From Gemmatimonadota bacterium (GTDB taxonomy: Bacteria > Gemmatimonadota > Gemmatimonadetes > Palauibacterales > Palauibacteraceae): 8,701 bases of DNA. The notes beneath the pieces are model-generated. The model ran no database searches. It saw nothing but the letters and a program-made list of their open reading frames with translations, and was not told the DNA's origin. Where the stretch lies: positions 1 to 8,701 of the forward strand of contig JARFPW010000314.1 in assembly GCA_029288095.1 (NCBI GenBank), read 5' to 3'. The translations under genes were made by a program, and so were the position numbers. Shown here one piece after another: positions 1 to 7,282 of the stretch (the stretch's first letter is position 1; every line of letters starts with the position of its first letter).

Positions 1-584
1 AAATAGAGGTCGTTCGTTTCCTCGAGGAAACGCCGCCCCTCGCGCAGAACGACGGCGAGGTTGAGTCCGGTCAGCCGCTGCATCGCCTGCTTGTACTCGC
101 CGAATCCAAGTTCGACAGAGGCGACGCGCCAGCGATTGAGCCGATCGAGTTGAAGCGGCAGGGCGTCGTCGAGGGCCTCCGAGCGGAGCGCCTCGAGCTC
201 GCGGCGCGCGGAGCGGTCGTCGGTCGTCCCAATCAGACTGGGCAGCGTGCGCACCGGGATCTGGCTCCCGGCATGGGGCATCGTCGCGCTCGCTATCCAT
301 TGCTCGAATTCGTCGTCGAGCTCGGCGTTTGCCGATCGGACGTGATGCTCGGCCACCCAGCCGAGCAAACGTTGCAGGCAGCGGAATTCATCACCACCGG
401 CCGACGCCAGTTCCCGTTGAATGACCGGCATCGAGGTCGAGAATTCGAGCACGCCTTGAGAAGCGTAGAGCGGCCGTACCTGCGGCCACGTCTTGCGACC
501 CGCGCGGGCCTCGAACACCTCCTCCGCCAACGCGGCGTGAAGACGCTCCGCCCGGTCGCGGATTTCCCCGACTGTCAGGCTCAT
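1..584 (-). CDS. Partial conserved protein, possibly N-terminal half of an M3-like metallopeptidase
   Basis: An open frame runs from an ATG at 584-582 to the window edge with no stop, giving 194 complete codons that begin MSLTVGEIRDRAERLHAALA. The visible part is charged and almost certainly mostly alpha-helical. It has no signal peptide or membrane segment, so the product is probably cytoplasmic. Near residues 105-125 there is an IPVRTLPSLIGTTDDRSARR stretch, followed by long helices and a segment reading LGFGEYKQ, then LTGLNL and FLEETNDLY near the edge. From memory this layout resembles the helical N-lobe of M3-like (oligoendopeptidase-type) zinc peptidases. The HExxH motif that would prove it would lie outside the window. 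The gene starts 9 bases after the glycyl-tRNA synthetase stop codon on the same strand, so the two are probably cotranscribed. I see no good Shine-Dalgarno sequence, which suggests translational coupling. The reading frame is well supported; the family call is weak. Confidence 0.6.
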   Translation of the reverse strand, partial: MSLTVGEIRDRAERLHAALAEEVFEARAGRKTWPQVRPLYASQGVLEFSTSMPVIQRELASAGGDEFRCLQRLLGWVAEHHVRSANAELDDEFEQWIASATMPHAGSQIPVRTLPSLIGTTDDRSARRELEALRSEALDDALPLQLDRLNRWRVASVELGFGEYKQAMQRLTGLNLAVVLREGRRFLEETNDLY

Positions 585-593
585 GGGTGTGGG

Positions 594-1949
594 CTACTCG
601 CCGAGCGGGCCGCGCAGCCGCTCCTGTAGCACACCGCGCAACGCGTCCGCGGACACGCGATCCTGGGAGAGCGAGTCGCGGTCCCTCACGGTAACCGTGC
701 CGTCCTCCATGCTCTGGCCGTCCACCGTGACGCAGAATGGCGTGCCCGTCTCGTCCTGCCGCCGATACCGCCGGCCGATCGACCCTCCCGCGTCGTAGAA
801 TACCGACAGTGACTGCCTCAGGTCGGCGACGATGCTCTCGGCCATGTCCGGCATCCCGTCCTTCTTGACCAGCGGGAACACGGCAACCGAGGTCGGCGCG
901 AGAGAAGGCTTCAGACGAAGCACCACGCGTGTTTCGCCTTCGACTTCCTCCTCGTGGTAGGCATCGGAGAGCACTGCGAGGAGCAGCCGGTTCAGCCCGA
1001 TCGCCGTCTCGATGACGAATGGAACGAACCGTGAGTTCGTCGGCGCGTCCACGTATTCAAGCTTCTTGCCGGACGCTTCCTGGTGTCGCGACAAATCGAA
1101 GTCCGTGCGGTTGTGGACTCCTTCCAACTCGTTCCAGCCGAACGGGAACGAATACTCGAAGTCAATCGCCCGTTTTGCGTAGTGCGCCAGCTTATCCTCT
1201 GCGTGCTCGTGTATCCGCACGCGATCGTCCCTGAGACCGATCTCCGCGAGCCAGGCACGGCGGCGGTCCTTCCAGGTTTCGAACCATTCCTCGTCGGTTC
1301 CGGGCTCGACGAAGTACTGCATCTCCATCTGCTCGAATTCGCGAGTGCGGAAGATGAAGTTTCCGGGGGTTATCTCGTTGCGGAAGGCCTTGCCCACCTG
1401 CGCGATTCCGAACGGCACCTTAACGCGCGAGCTGTCGAGGACGTTCTTGAAGTTGACGTAGGCTCCCTGGGCAGTCTCGGGCCGCAGATAGGCCACGGCA
1501 CTCTCGTCCTCGAGCGGGCCCATGAATGTCTTGAACATCAAGTTGAACTGACGGGGCTCAGTGAACTTGCCCTTGGTCCCGCACACCGGACAGCCTTGCT
1601 CATCCGGCCGACCCGCCTCCAGCTCATCCAACTCATCCGCCCGGAAACGGCGATGGCAATTGAGGCACTCGACCAGCGGATCGGAGAACGTGCCGACATG
1701 GCCGCTCGTCACCCAGACCTGCGGATGCATCAGGATTCCGGCGTCCAGCCCGACGATTTCGTCATGTTCGCGGACCATCGCCCGCCACCAGGCGTCGCGC
1801 AGGTTCTGTTTCAATTCCACGCCGAGGGGGCCGTAGTCGTAGACGGATTGAACGCCGCCGTAAATGTCGGAGGATTGGTAGATGAACCCGCGTCGCTTGC
1901 ACAGCGAAACCAGCTGGTCCATCGCGACCTGTCTATTCTCGGGCGTCAT
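594..1949 (-). CDS. glyQS: Glycine--tRNA ligase, single-chain alpha2 type (class II)
   Basis: This 451-residue class II aminoacyl-tRNA synthetase charges tRNA-Gly with glycine in the cytoplasm. It belongs to the homodimeric family found in eukaryotes, archaea and many bacteria, not the alpha2beta2 family with separate glyQ and glyS subunits. Seen in order: an N-terminal catalytic start (DYGPLGVELKQN, residues 38-50), a GHVGTFSDPLVEC segment leading into a probable zinc site (C95-x2-C98 and C120-x2-C123), LRPETAQG at 155-162, class II motif 2 from F189 (FRNEITPGNF) to about E209, motif 3 around 311-328, and an anticodon-binding domain from about 350 to 445 containing RRYRRQDETGTPF and TVTVRDRDS. 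The length is typical of the bacterial form. In motif 3 the usual E-P-S-x-G pattern reads E314-T-A316-I-G, so the serine is replaced by alanine; the motif arginine (R321) is kept. The start is the ATG at 1949-1947, with a GGGAG ten bases upstream as a possible ribosome binding site. Confidence 0.96.
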   Translation of the reverse strand: MTPENRQVAMDQLVSLCKRRGFIYQSSDIYGGVQSVYDYGPLGVELKQNLRDAWWRAMVREHDEIVGLDAGILMHPQVWVTSGHVGTFSDPLVECLNCHRRFRADELDELEAGRPDEQGCPVCGTKGKFTEPRQFNLMFKTFMGPLEDESAVAYLRPETAQGAYVNFKNVLDSSRVKVPFGIAQVGKAFRNEITPGNFIFRTREFEQMEMQYFVEPGTDEEWFETWKDRRRAWLAEIGLRDDRVRIHEHAEDKLAHYAKRAIDFEYSFPFGWNELEGVHNRTDFDLSRHQEASGKKLEYVDAPTNSRFVPFVIETAIGLNRLLLAVLSDAYHEEEVEGETRVVLRLKPSLAPTSVAVFPLVKKDGMPDMAESIVADLRQSLSVFYDAGGSIGRRYRRQDETGTPFCVTVDGQSMEDGTVTVRDRDSLSQDRVSADALRGVLQERLRGPLGE

Positions 1950-2080
1950 TCGGAGCCTGCTCCCAGGGCGGTCGTGCGTTGGAATCGAGGCCGCAAAGGA
2001 TACCGCCGCGCGTGGCAGCGCGGCAAGAAATCTGGCTGGATCGCATAGATTGGCAGCGCCTTGCGACGTACTCTAGACAG
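1950..2080. other. Divergent intergenic region between glyQS and the phosphodiesterase gene
   Basis: These 131 bases must hold the promoters of two outward-facing genes unless the leftward pair is read from further away. On the plus strand TTGGCA (2050-2055) and TCTAGA (2072-2077) are 16 bases apart and loosely resemble -35 and -10 boxes. They sit so close to the ATG at 2081 that the transcript would be leaderless or initiate inside the gene, so I give this pair little weight. On the minus strand I see only the GGGAG ribosome-binding-like sequence at 1964-1960, and no T-box or riboswitch-like specifier fold. A plus-strand frame is open from a TTG at 1979 into the phosphodiesterase gene, but its translation looks non-conserved. 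Confidence 0.5.
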
Positions 2081-2905
2081 ATGTTCGAACCGGGTAGTTC
2101 CATCAGAGTAGTGGGCCATCGCGGAGCGGCGGGAGCCGCTCCCGAAAACACGGTCGAAGCCATCTCCCACGGTCTGGCGGGTGGCGCCCAGGCGATCGAG
2201 GTCGATGTCCACGCCACCAGGTGCGGCGCTCTCGTCGCTATTCACGATTCCACCCTGGATCGAACGACCGACGGTAACGGGCCGGTCGAAACCCACGACC
2301 TGGCGTCTCTCCGGGGGTTCGATGCGGGCTTCCGGTTCACTCCCGACCGAGGCCGGAGCTTCCCCTATCGGGGCACCGGCGTTCGCATACCGACGTTGGA
2401 CGAGGCAGCGGACGCGGCTGGCGATGCGCCGCTGATCATCGAAGTCAAGACGCCCGGAGCAGGAATTGCTCTGGCCGATTGGCTGCGGAAACGGAACGAT
2501 TCGGAGCGCTTTCTCGTGGGTGGCTTCGACCGTGCCGCAGCAGCTCCCGCCGCCCGTGTGGCTCGATGGACGTGCGCGGCGCGGGAGGACCTCAGGCCGT
2601 TCATCCTGCTCGGCAAGCTGGGCATGCGGCCGCGCCTGAGGCCCGAGATCACCGCATGCATGGTCCCGGTGCGCGAGCGGGCCCTGAGGATCGTTACGCG
2701 CCGCTTCGTCCGGCAGGCGCATGATAGCGGGCTGAGCGTCTATGTCTGGACGGTCAACAGGCCGTCCGAGATGCGAAGACTGTTGAATCTCGGGGTGGAC
2801 GGACTCATCAGCGACGTTCCGGCACGAGCGCGCCGAATCCTTCAGGAACAAGCTGTCTGGGGGCTGAGTTCCGGTATGGTTGCAACATCGGGAAATTCGG
2901 ACTAA
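2081..2905 (+). CDS. Glycerophosphodiester phosphodiesterase (GDPD family)
   Basis: This 274-residue enzyme should hydrolyse glycerophosphodiesters, the deacylation products of phospholipids, to glycerol 3-phosphate and an alcohol. The metal-dependent TIM-barrel signature is complete near the N terminus: VVGHRG with H13 and R14, PENT at 21-24, E40-x-D42, and H55-D56 in AIHDSTLDRTTDG. A later strand reads IIEVKTPG, and the C-terminal part carries VWTVNRPSEMRRLL followed by GVDGLISDVP, both normal for the family. There is no signal peptide, so the protein is probably cytoplasmic. I chose the ATG at 2081 because the domain begins about nine residues later. The frame is open back to a TTG at 1979, but those 34 extra codons show no conserved sequence. 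There is no clear Shine-Dalgarno sequence before 2081. The gene is divergent from glyQS and 82 bases upstream of the receptor gene. Preferred substrate head group cannot be read from the sequence. Confidence 0.9.
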   Translation: MFEPGSSIRVVGHRGAAGAAPENTVEAISHGLAGGAQAIEVDVHATRCGALVAIHDSTLDRTTDGNGPVETHDLASLRGFDAGFRFTPDRGRSFPYRGTGVRIPTLDEAADAAGDAPLIIEVKTPGAGIALADWLRKRNDSERFLVGGFDRAAAAPAARVARWTCAAREDLRPFILLGKLGMRPRLRPEITACMVPVRERALRIVTRRFVRQAHDSGLSVYVWTVNRPSEMRRLLNLGVDGLISDVPARARRILQEQAVWGLSSGMVATSGNSD

Positions 2906-2987
2906 CGTCTTGGGATTGCAGGCGCCCCGGCCCTGATTACTGCCGTCTCGCCCAAATCGCTCTCGGTCCCCAACGTGGAGGATACCG
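2906..2987 (+). promoter_or_regulatory. Leader of the TonB-dependent receptor gene with strong ribosome binding site
   Basis: The receptor ATG at 2988 is preceded by GTGGAGG (2975-2981), whose GGAGG core lies six bases from the start codon. This is one of the two best Shine-Dalgarno sequences in the window and fixes the start. Upstream, TTGGGA (2910-2915) and the only AT-richer patch, TGATTACT (2934-2941), could be parts of a promoter, but their match to sigma-70 boxes is poor. I see no terminator hairpin for the preceding phosphodiesterase gene, so read-through from it is possible. Confidence 0.5.
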
Positions 2988-5981
2988 ATGCCGAAGGTCG
3001 TAAGATTCTTGCGACTTAGCCGTCGCTCACTGGTTCCCGCCGCAGCTCTTCTTCTGTTCTCTCTCGTCAGTGCCGCAGATCTCGCCGCCCAGGCTCAGGC
3101 CACCACCGGAATCATCCGCGGAATCGTCCGGGATCCGGCCGGCGCCGGCGTTAGTGGCGCGGCAGTGATCCTGGAGCAGCGGGAGACCGGCTTCCGGGCG
3201 GAAGTCGCCACGACGGCGACCGGTGCATTCATCCGAACACTCCTTCCACTTGGCACCTACGATGTCACCGCCCAGGCGCTCGGCCAGTATGGCGACGAGC
3301 GCATCGAAGGCCTCGTGCTGCGCGTGGGAGAGACCGTCAACCTGGTGCTCGACTTCAAGCCGGTTGCGCTGGCCGGGATCACGGTGACCGGGGACAGACC
3401 ACTGGTCGACACCCAGGATGCCACGCAGGCACAGCGTCTGACGGGCGAAGCCATCGACGCGCTGCCAAGCAACGGTCGCAACTTCCTCGATTACGCCCTG
3501 CTGACGCCTGGTGTCCAGATCGGTCAGGGACCTGACGGAGAAGTCCTGAACATCAGCGGCCAGCGTGGCATCAACAACAACGTCATGGTGGACGGGGCCG
3601 ACTTCAACAACCCGTTCTTCGGCGAACAGCGGGGCGGACAGCGCCCGGCGTTCACGTTCAACCAGGACGCCATCCAGGAGTTCGTAGTGGTGGGCCAGGG
3701 CGCTCCGGCGGAGTTCGGTCGTTCCTCCGGCGGATTCGTCACGGTTATCACGAAATCCGGCACGAACGAATTTGAAGGCTCTGCTCACTACTTCGGCCAG
3801 TTCGACGGCCTGGTCTCGGAGTTCTCGGACGAGCGAGGTGGCGGCAAGCCGGAACTGTCCCGTAACCAGTTCGGGCTGACGCTCGGCGGCCCGATCGTCA
3901 GGGACAAGGTGTTCTTCTTCGTTTCCTATGATCATCAGGAGGCAGAAGAAACCAAGCAGTTCACGCGCCAGGGATTCGATCCAGCCGAGCTCACCAAGCT
4001 GCAGAACTTCCTGAATTCCGAGTGGCCCGGCTTGTTCGAGGACGAGTTCGGTCCGATCGCCCGCACGGACGACAACCGGGCGCTGATCGCGAAGCTCGAC
4101 TTCAACCTCAGCGACAAGCACCGGGCGTCGTTGAAGTACAACTACACGTGGTCGGAGCAGGTCAATGGTACGTTCGACGTCGACGCATGGGGCGCCAGCG
4201 CGAATGGCATTGAGAAGGACTTCTCCCATGCTATCAACGGGGCGTTGAACTCCCAGCTCTCCAACACGCTTTCCAACGAATTCCGGTTCCAGTGGGCGCG
4301 CGAAGATCGCCCCCGGTCCTTCGGTGGTCCGGAGTTCCCGGGCGGCGATATTCCGGCTCAGCCGGCGTACGGCGGGTCCAAGCCGTTCCCGGATACGGGA
4401 ATGGGCTTCGCCGACGGATTCCGAATCGGTGTGCCGTTCTTCCTGCCCATCGATCCGGGGTTTGACACCCGGATCCAGCTCGTCGACAACATCACGAAGC
4501 TGAGCGGGGATCACCTGTTCAAGTTCGGCGTTGAGTACAACCGGACGACTGTGGAGCAGCAATTCGTCGGGTTCAGCAACGCTCGCTACATCTTCGACTC
4601 GGTGGACAGCTTCATCGACTTCGTCCAGAACGACAACAGCGACGGCGTCGTGCTGTTCCTGCAGTCCGCTACGGTTCCTCCAATCCCGCAGTCGGACCTC
4701 GGGCTCCAGGACTTCAATGTCAAAGAGGTCGGCGTCTTCCTGCAGGACACATGGAACCCCAGCCCGAACCTGACGCTGAATCTTGGTGTTCGGTGGGAGG
4801 GCACGTGGCATCCAGACGTATTCGTCTCGCCGGAGGACACGTACTTCGGTGAATACATCGCAGACTCCGCGTTCGACTTCCCGTCGGACGGCACGATTCC
4901 GGATGACCTGAACAACTGGCAGCCGCGCTTCGGCCTGGCGTATGACGTCAACGGTGACGGAGAGACCGTGTTCCGGTTCAATGCGGGTTCCTACTTCTCG
5001 CGGATTCCGATGCTCGTGTTTGCGCAGCACCGCACCACGAATGGCGCATTCCAGCAGATTCTTGCCGGGAGCGGAGCGAACTACGACAACTTCGGAACGA
5101 TCCCGTCGTACGGTGACCTGCTGGCGCCGACCGGCACGCCGTTCCTGCCGGACATCCAGGTGGCCGCACCCGATCTTCAACTCCCGCGCACCTGGTCGTT
5201 CAGTGCCGGCTTCGAGAAGAAGGTCAGCGACAACGTGGCGATCGAAGTTTCGGCTCAGCATGCGTTGACGGACAACCTGTTCCGGTTCACGAACCAGAAC
5301 GCTCCCGAACTCGGCACGCCGTATGCCATCGGCACGCACTCGGGTGGTGGCGGCATCGGTGCCCTCACGGTCACCGAGAGTTCGGCACGCTCGCGGTACA
5401 CGGCGGGAACGGTCGGGTTCAAGGGTCGAAACGCGCTGAACGGCATCCTGGACTTTGAGCTCAACTACACGCTCGCTCAGGACAAGTCGGACGACGACAA
5501 CGAGCGTGACCCGTTCACGATCCGAATCGCGGATCACACCATGATCGACAGGGAGTACGGCTTCTCGGATCGCGATCGCCGCCACTCTGCGAATGGGTAC
5601 TTCCTGTTCCATCTGCCGAATGGCGTGAACCTGAACAACATCCTCAGGTTCGCTTCGGCTTCGCCGGTATCCGAGAACTGCGACGCCGGTGGGCGAGCAG
5701 GTTCCCCGGCTGACCGGATCTGCGCCGATGGCTCGGTCCTGGAGCGTAACACTCTCAGGAGGGACAACGGGTTCTTCTCGTGGGACCTCCGGATCTCGAA
5801 GGCCTTCGACGTGGGTAACGGCGCTACGATCGAGCCGATATTCGAGGTGTTCAATCTTACGAACGCCGACAATTTCCTCGACACGTCGCAGGGTGGACTC
5901 CTGTTCAACTTTGACGGGACGATCCGCAGTGGACTCGGTGACACCCGGCGCGCACAGCTCGGCGCACGAGTTCGCTTCTAG
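2988..5981 (+). CDS. TonB-dependent outer-membrane receptor, Oar-like, with N-terminal carboxypeptidase-regulatory-like domain
   Basis: This 997-residue protein is a large outer-membrane beta-barrel that should import an unknown ligand using energy passed by TonB. Residues 1 to about 36 form a signal peptide: basic start, hydrophobic core PAAALLLFSLVSAA, cleavage near AAQAQA. Residues about 41-125 form a carboxypeptidase-regulatory-like beta-sandwich (TTGIIRGIVRDPAGAGVSGA). ITVTGDRP at 131-138 is the likely TonB-box region. The plug follows, with NGRNFLDYALLTPGV from 162, the GQRGINNNVMVDGADFNNPF stretch, and FGRSSGGFVTVITKSGTNEF ending near 263. The rest is barrel with alternating strands and Asp/Gly/Asn-rich loops, for example DKSDDDNERDPF, and ends in a terminal Phe (ARVRF), the usual barrel-assembly signal. 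The only cysteines, C898 and C912, lie in one predicted loop. No SusD-like partner, TonB gene or anti-sigma gene is adjacent, so the substrate cannot be inferred from context. The architecture is common in Gemmatimonadota, Acidobacteriota and Bacteroidota. Confidence 0.93.
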   Translation: MPKVVRFLRLSRRSLVPAAALLLFSLVSAADLAAQAQATTGIIRGIVRDPAGAGVSGAAVILEQRETGFRAEVATTATGAFIRTLLPLGTYDVTAQALGQYGDERIEGLVLRVGETVNLVLDFKPVALAGITVTGDRPLVDTQDATQAQRLTGEAIDALPSNGRNFLDYALLTPGVQIGQGPDGEVLNISGQRGINNNVMVDGADFNNPFFGEQRGGQRPAFTFNQDAIQEFVVVGQGAPAEFGRSSGGFVTVITKSGTNEFEGSAHYFGQFDGLVSEFSDERGGGKPELSRNQFGLTLGGPIVRDKVFFFVSYDHQEAEETKQFTRQGFDPAELTKLQNFLNSEWPGLFEDEFGPIARTDDNRALIAKLDFNLSDKHRASLKYNYTWSEQVNGTFDVDAWGASANGIEKDFSHAINGALNSQLSNTLSNEFRFQWAREDRPRSFGGPEFPGGDIPAQPAYGGSKPFPDTGMGFADGFRIGVPFFLPIDPGFDTRIQLVDNITKLSGDHLFKFGVEYNRTTVEQQFVGFSNARYIFDSVDSFIDFVQNDNSDGVVLFLQSATVPPIPQSDLGLQDFNVKEVGVFLQDTWNPSPNLTLNLGVRWEGTWHPDVFVSPEDTYFGEYIADSAFDFPSDGTIPDDLNNWQPRFGLAYDVNGDGETVFRFNAGSYFSRIPMLVFAQHRTTNGAFQQILAGSGANYDNFGTIPSYGDLLAPTGTPFLPDIQVAAPDLQLPRTWSFSAGFEKKVSDNVAIEVSAQHALTDNLFRFTNQNAPELGTPYAIGTHSGGGGIGALTVTESSARSRYTAGTVGFKGRNALNGILDFELNYTLAQDKSDDDNERDPFTIRIADHTMIDREYGFSDRDRRHSANGYFLFHLPNGVNLNNILRFASASPVSENCDAGGRAGSPADRICADGSVLERNTLRRDNGFFSWDLRISKAFDVGNGATIEPIFEVFNLTNADNFLDTSQGGLLFNFDGTIRSGLGDTRRAQLGARVRF

Positions 5982-6004
5982 CTGCGGCGAGCAGTTTCCA
6001 GGTT

Positions 6005-6040
6005 GGGAAAGGCCCGCGATCCGTCGCGGGCCTTTCTCGT
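6005..6040 (+). terminator. Probable intrinsic terminator after the receptor gene
   Basis: AAAGGCCCGCGA (6008-6019) and TCGCGGGCCTTT (6024-6035) are perfect inverted complements around a four-base TCCG loop. The G at 6007 pairs with the C at 6036, and the next bases add a wobble and another G-C pair. The downstream arm ends in TTTCTCGTT, so the U tract is short and interrupted. The hairpin lies 26 bases after the receptor stop codon and ends about 20 bases before the dinB ATG. Its position and stability argue for termination of the receptor transcript. The weak U tract leaves room for partial read-through into dinB. Confidence 0.75.
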
Positions 6041-6058
6041 TGGGGCTAGCTTTGAGAC

Positions 6059-7282
6059 ATGAGCGTTCCGACCCCTCTCCCGCGCGCAATTCTCCATGTC
6101 GACATGGACGCGTTTTTCGCGGCCGTCGAGGAACGCGAGAACCCGGCGCTGCGAGGCAAACCGGTCGTTATCGGGTCGGATCCCCGGAACGGTGAAGGTC
6201 GAGGCGTAGTCTCGACGGCCAACTACGAGGCCCGGAAATTCGGCATACACTCGGCGATGCCGATCTCGCTGGCATGGCGACGCTGCAGCCATGCAGTGTA
6301 CCTCCGACCCCGCATAAGGCTCTACGCCGAGGCCTCGCGCGACGTGTTCGAGGTGTTCGCCCGGTTCACGGATGCGATCGAGCCACTGGGGCTCGACGAG
6401 GCATTCCTCGACGTGACCGCCAGCCGGCGTCTGTTCGGACCGGGCCCGGAGGTTGCCCGCCAACTGAAACAAGCTGTGAGCGAGACCACCGGCCTGACGG
6501 CATCTGTCGGCTGCGCCGCCTCCAAGTTCGTTGCGAAGGTGGCCAGCGATCTCGAGAAGCCGGATGGTCTGGTGATCGTTCCGGCAGGCTCGGAGGCGGA
6601 CTTCCTGGCTCCCCTGCCAGTGCGCCGGTTGTGGGGCGCCGGCCCGAAGACCCTCGCCGTGCTGCGTGGGCTCGGCTGTCTTACGATCGGTGACGTCGCC
6701 AGTCTCGAGCCTGAGGTTCTCAGGAGACGCTTCGGAGATGCCCTGGGCGGGCGATTCGCAAGGTTGAGCCGTGGTGAGGACACGCGCCCGGTCCGCACGG
6801 GGCGCCGGCGGAAGTCGCTGGGTAAGGAAATCACGTTTGGGCACGACGTGAGGGATCGAGCGGATGTCGACCGTACGTTGCTGGGTCTGTGCGAAGACGT
6901 CGCCACGGCCTGCCGGCGCAAAGACATCGCGGGATCCACGGTGGCGATCAAGCTGCGTTTCACGGGCTTCGAAACGGTTACACGACAACGCGCGGTAGCG
7001 ACTCCCGTGTGCACAGTCGAGCGGATCTGGCCGGTGGCTCGCGCGCTGTTCCGGAAGGCGGACCGGCCAGGCGTGCCCATACGACTCATCGGGGTCACAC
7101 TTTCCGGTTTCGACAGCGCGGGCGAACCCCAACTCGGTATGTTCGACGAACCCGGCGTTCGGACGGATCAGCGGGTGGCCGAAGCGGTGGACCGGCTTCG
7201 CGAACGGTTCGGGAGAAAGAGTGTCCAACGGGCCTTGCTGCTGGATGAAGGGGAGCGAGGCTCCCTGCGGAGGAAAGGATGA
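6059..7282 (+). CDS. dinB: DNA polymerase IV (Y-family translesion polymerase)
   Basis: This 407-residue Y-family polymerase copies past damaged bases with low fidelity and without proofreading. The palm begins with ILHVDMDAFFAAVEER: D15 is a metal ligand and F20 matches the family's steric-gate position. GVVSTANYEARKFGIHSAMP is the finger-region signature. D113 and E114 in LGLDEAFLDVT complete the active site; the residue two before D113, usually Ser, is Gly here. SVGCAASKFVAKVASDLEKPDG is the next conserved block, followed by a helix-hairpin-helix (LPVRRLWGAGPKT) and a little-finger domain with SLGKEITF. QLGMF at 358-362 fits the beta-clamp binding consensus, followed by a short helical tail ending GRKSVQRALLL. 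An in-frame TGA at 6053-6055 means translation cannot start earlier than the ATG at 6059. There is no clear Shine-Dalgarno sequence and no LexA-like box that I can see. Its stop overlaps the next start by four bases. Confidence 0.95.
   Translation: MSVPTPLPRAILHVDMDAFFAAVEERENPALRGKPVVIGSDPRNGEGRGVVSTANYEARKFGIHSAMPISLAWRRCSHAVYLRPRIRLYAEASRDVFEVFARFTDAIEPLGLDEAFLDVTASRRLFGPGPEVARQLKQAVSETTGLTASVGCAASKFVAKVASDLEKPDGLVIVPAGSEADFLAPLPVRRLWGAGPKTLAVLRGLGCLTIGDVASLEPEVLRRRFGDALGGRFARLSRGEDTRPVRTGRRRKSLGKEITFGHDVRDRADVDRTLLGLCEDVATACRRKDIAGSTVAIKLRFTGFETVTRQRAVATPVCTVERIWPVARALFRKADRPGVPIRLIGVTLSGFDSAGEPQLGMFDEPGVRTDQRVAEAVDRLRERFGRKSVQRALLLDEGERGSLRRKG
7269..7273 (+). promoter_or_regulatory. Ribosome binding site for the HD hydrolase gene, inside the end of dinB
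   Basis: GGAGG lies five bases before the ATG at 7279 and within the last codons of dinB. It supports that start and an independent or reinitiating ribosome entry on a shared transcript. Confidence 0.75.

Noticed and set aside
150..629. A 159-codon plus-strand frame at the left edge
   Set aside because: The minus-strand frame starting at 584 has a better amino acid composition, follows glyQS closely and stays open to the window edge. The plus frame is very rich in Arg, Ala and Leu and looks like a shadow.
1083..2048. A 321-codon plus-strand frame opposite glyQS
   Set aside because: It lies antisense to conserved synthetase sequence and has no domain features; it is a shadow of the real gene.
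1979..2080. An N-terminal extension of the phosphodiesterase from a TTG start
   Set aside because: The added 34 residues are not conserved GDPD sequence and would place the HRG motif unusually far from the N terminus.
1950..2080. A glycine T-box or other riboswitch upstream of glyQS
   Set aside because: No antiterminator-like bulge sequence, specifier hairpin or terminator is visible, and the space is short.
1946..2851. A 301-codon minus-strand frame opposite the phosphodiesterase gene
   Set aside because: The plus strand carries the complete GDPD signature; the antisense frame has none and overlaps the glyQS start.
6036..6058. A LexA (SOS) operator in front of dinB
   Set aside because: The bases between the hairpin and the ATG contain no CTG-N10-CAG or GAAC-N4-GTTC type palindrome.
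3027..6089. A 1020-codon open frame on the minus strand covering almost the whole receptor gene
   Set aside because: Its translation is rich in Arg, Val and Glu without any recognisable domain, and it mirrors the codon bias of the well-supported receptor gene. GC-rich genes often leave the opposite strand free of stops.
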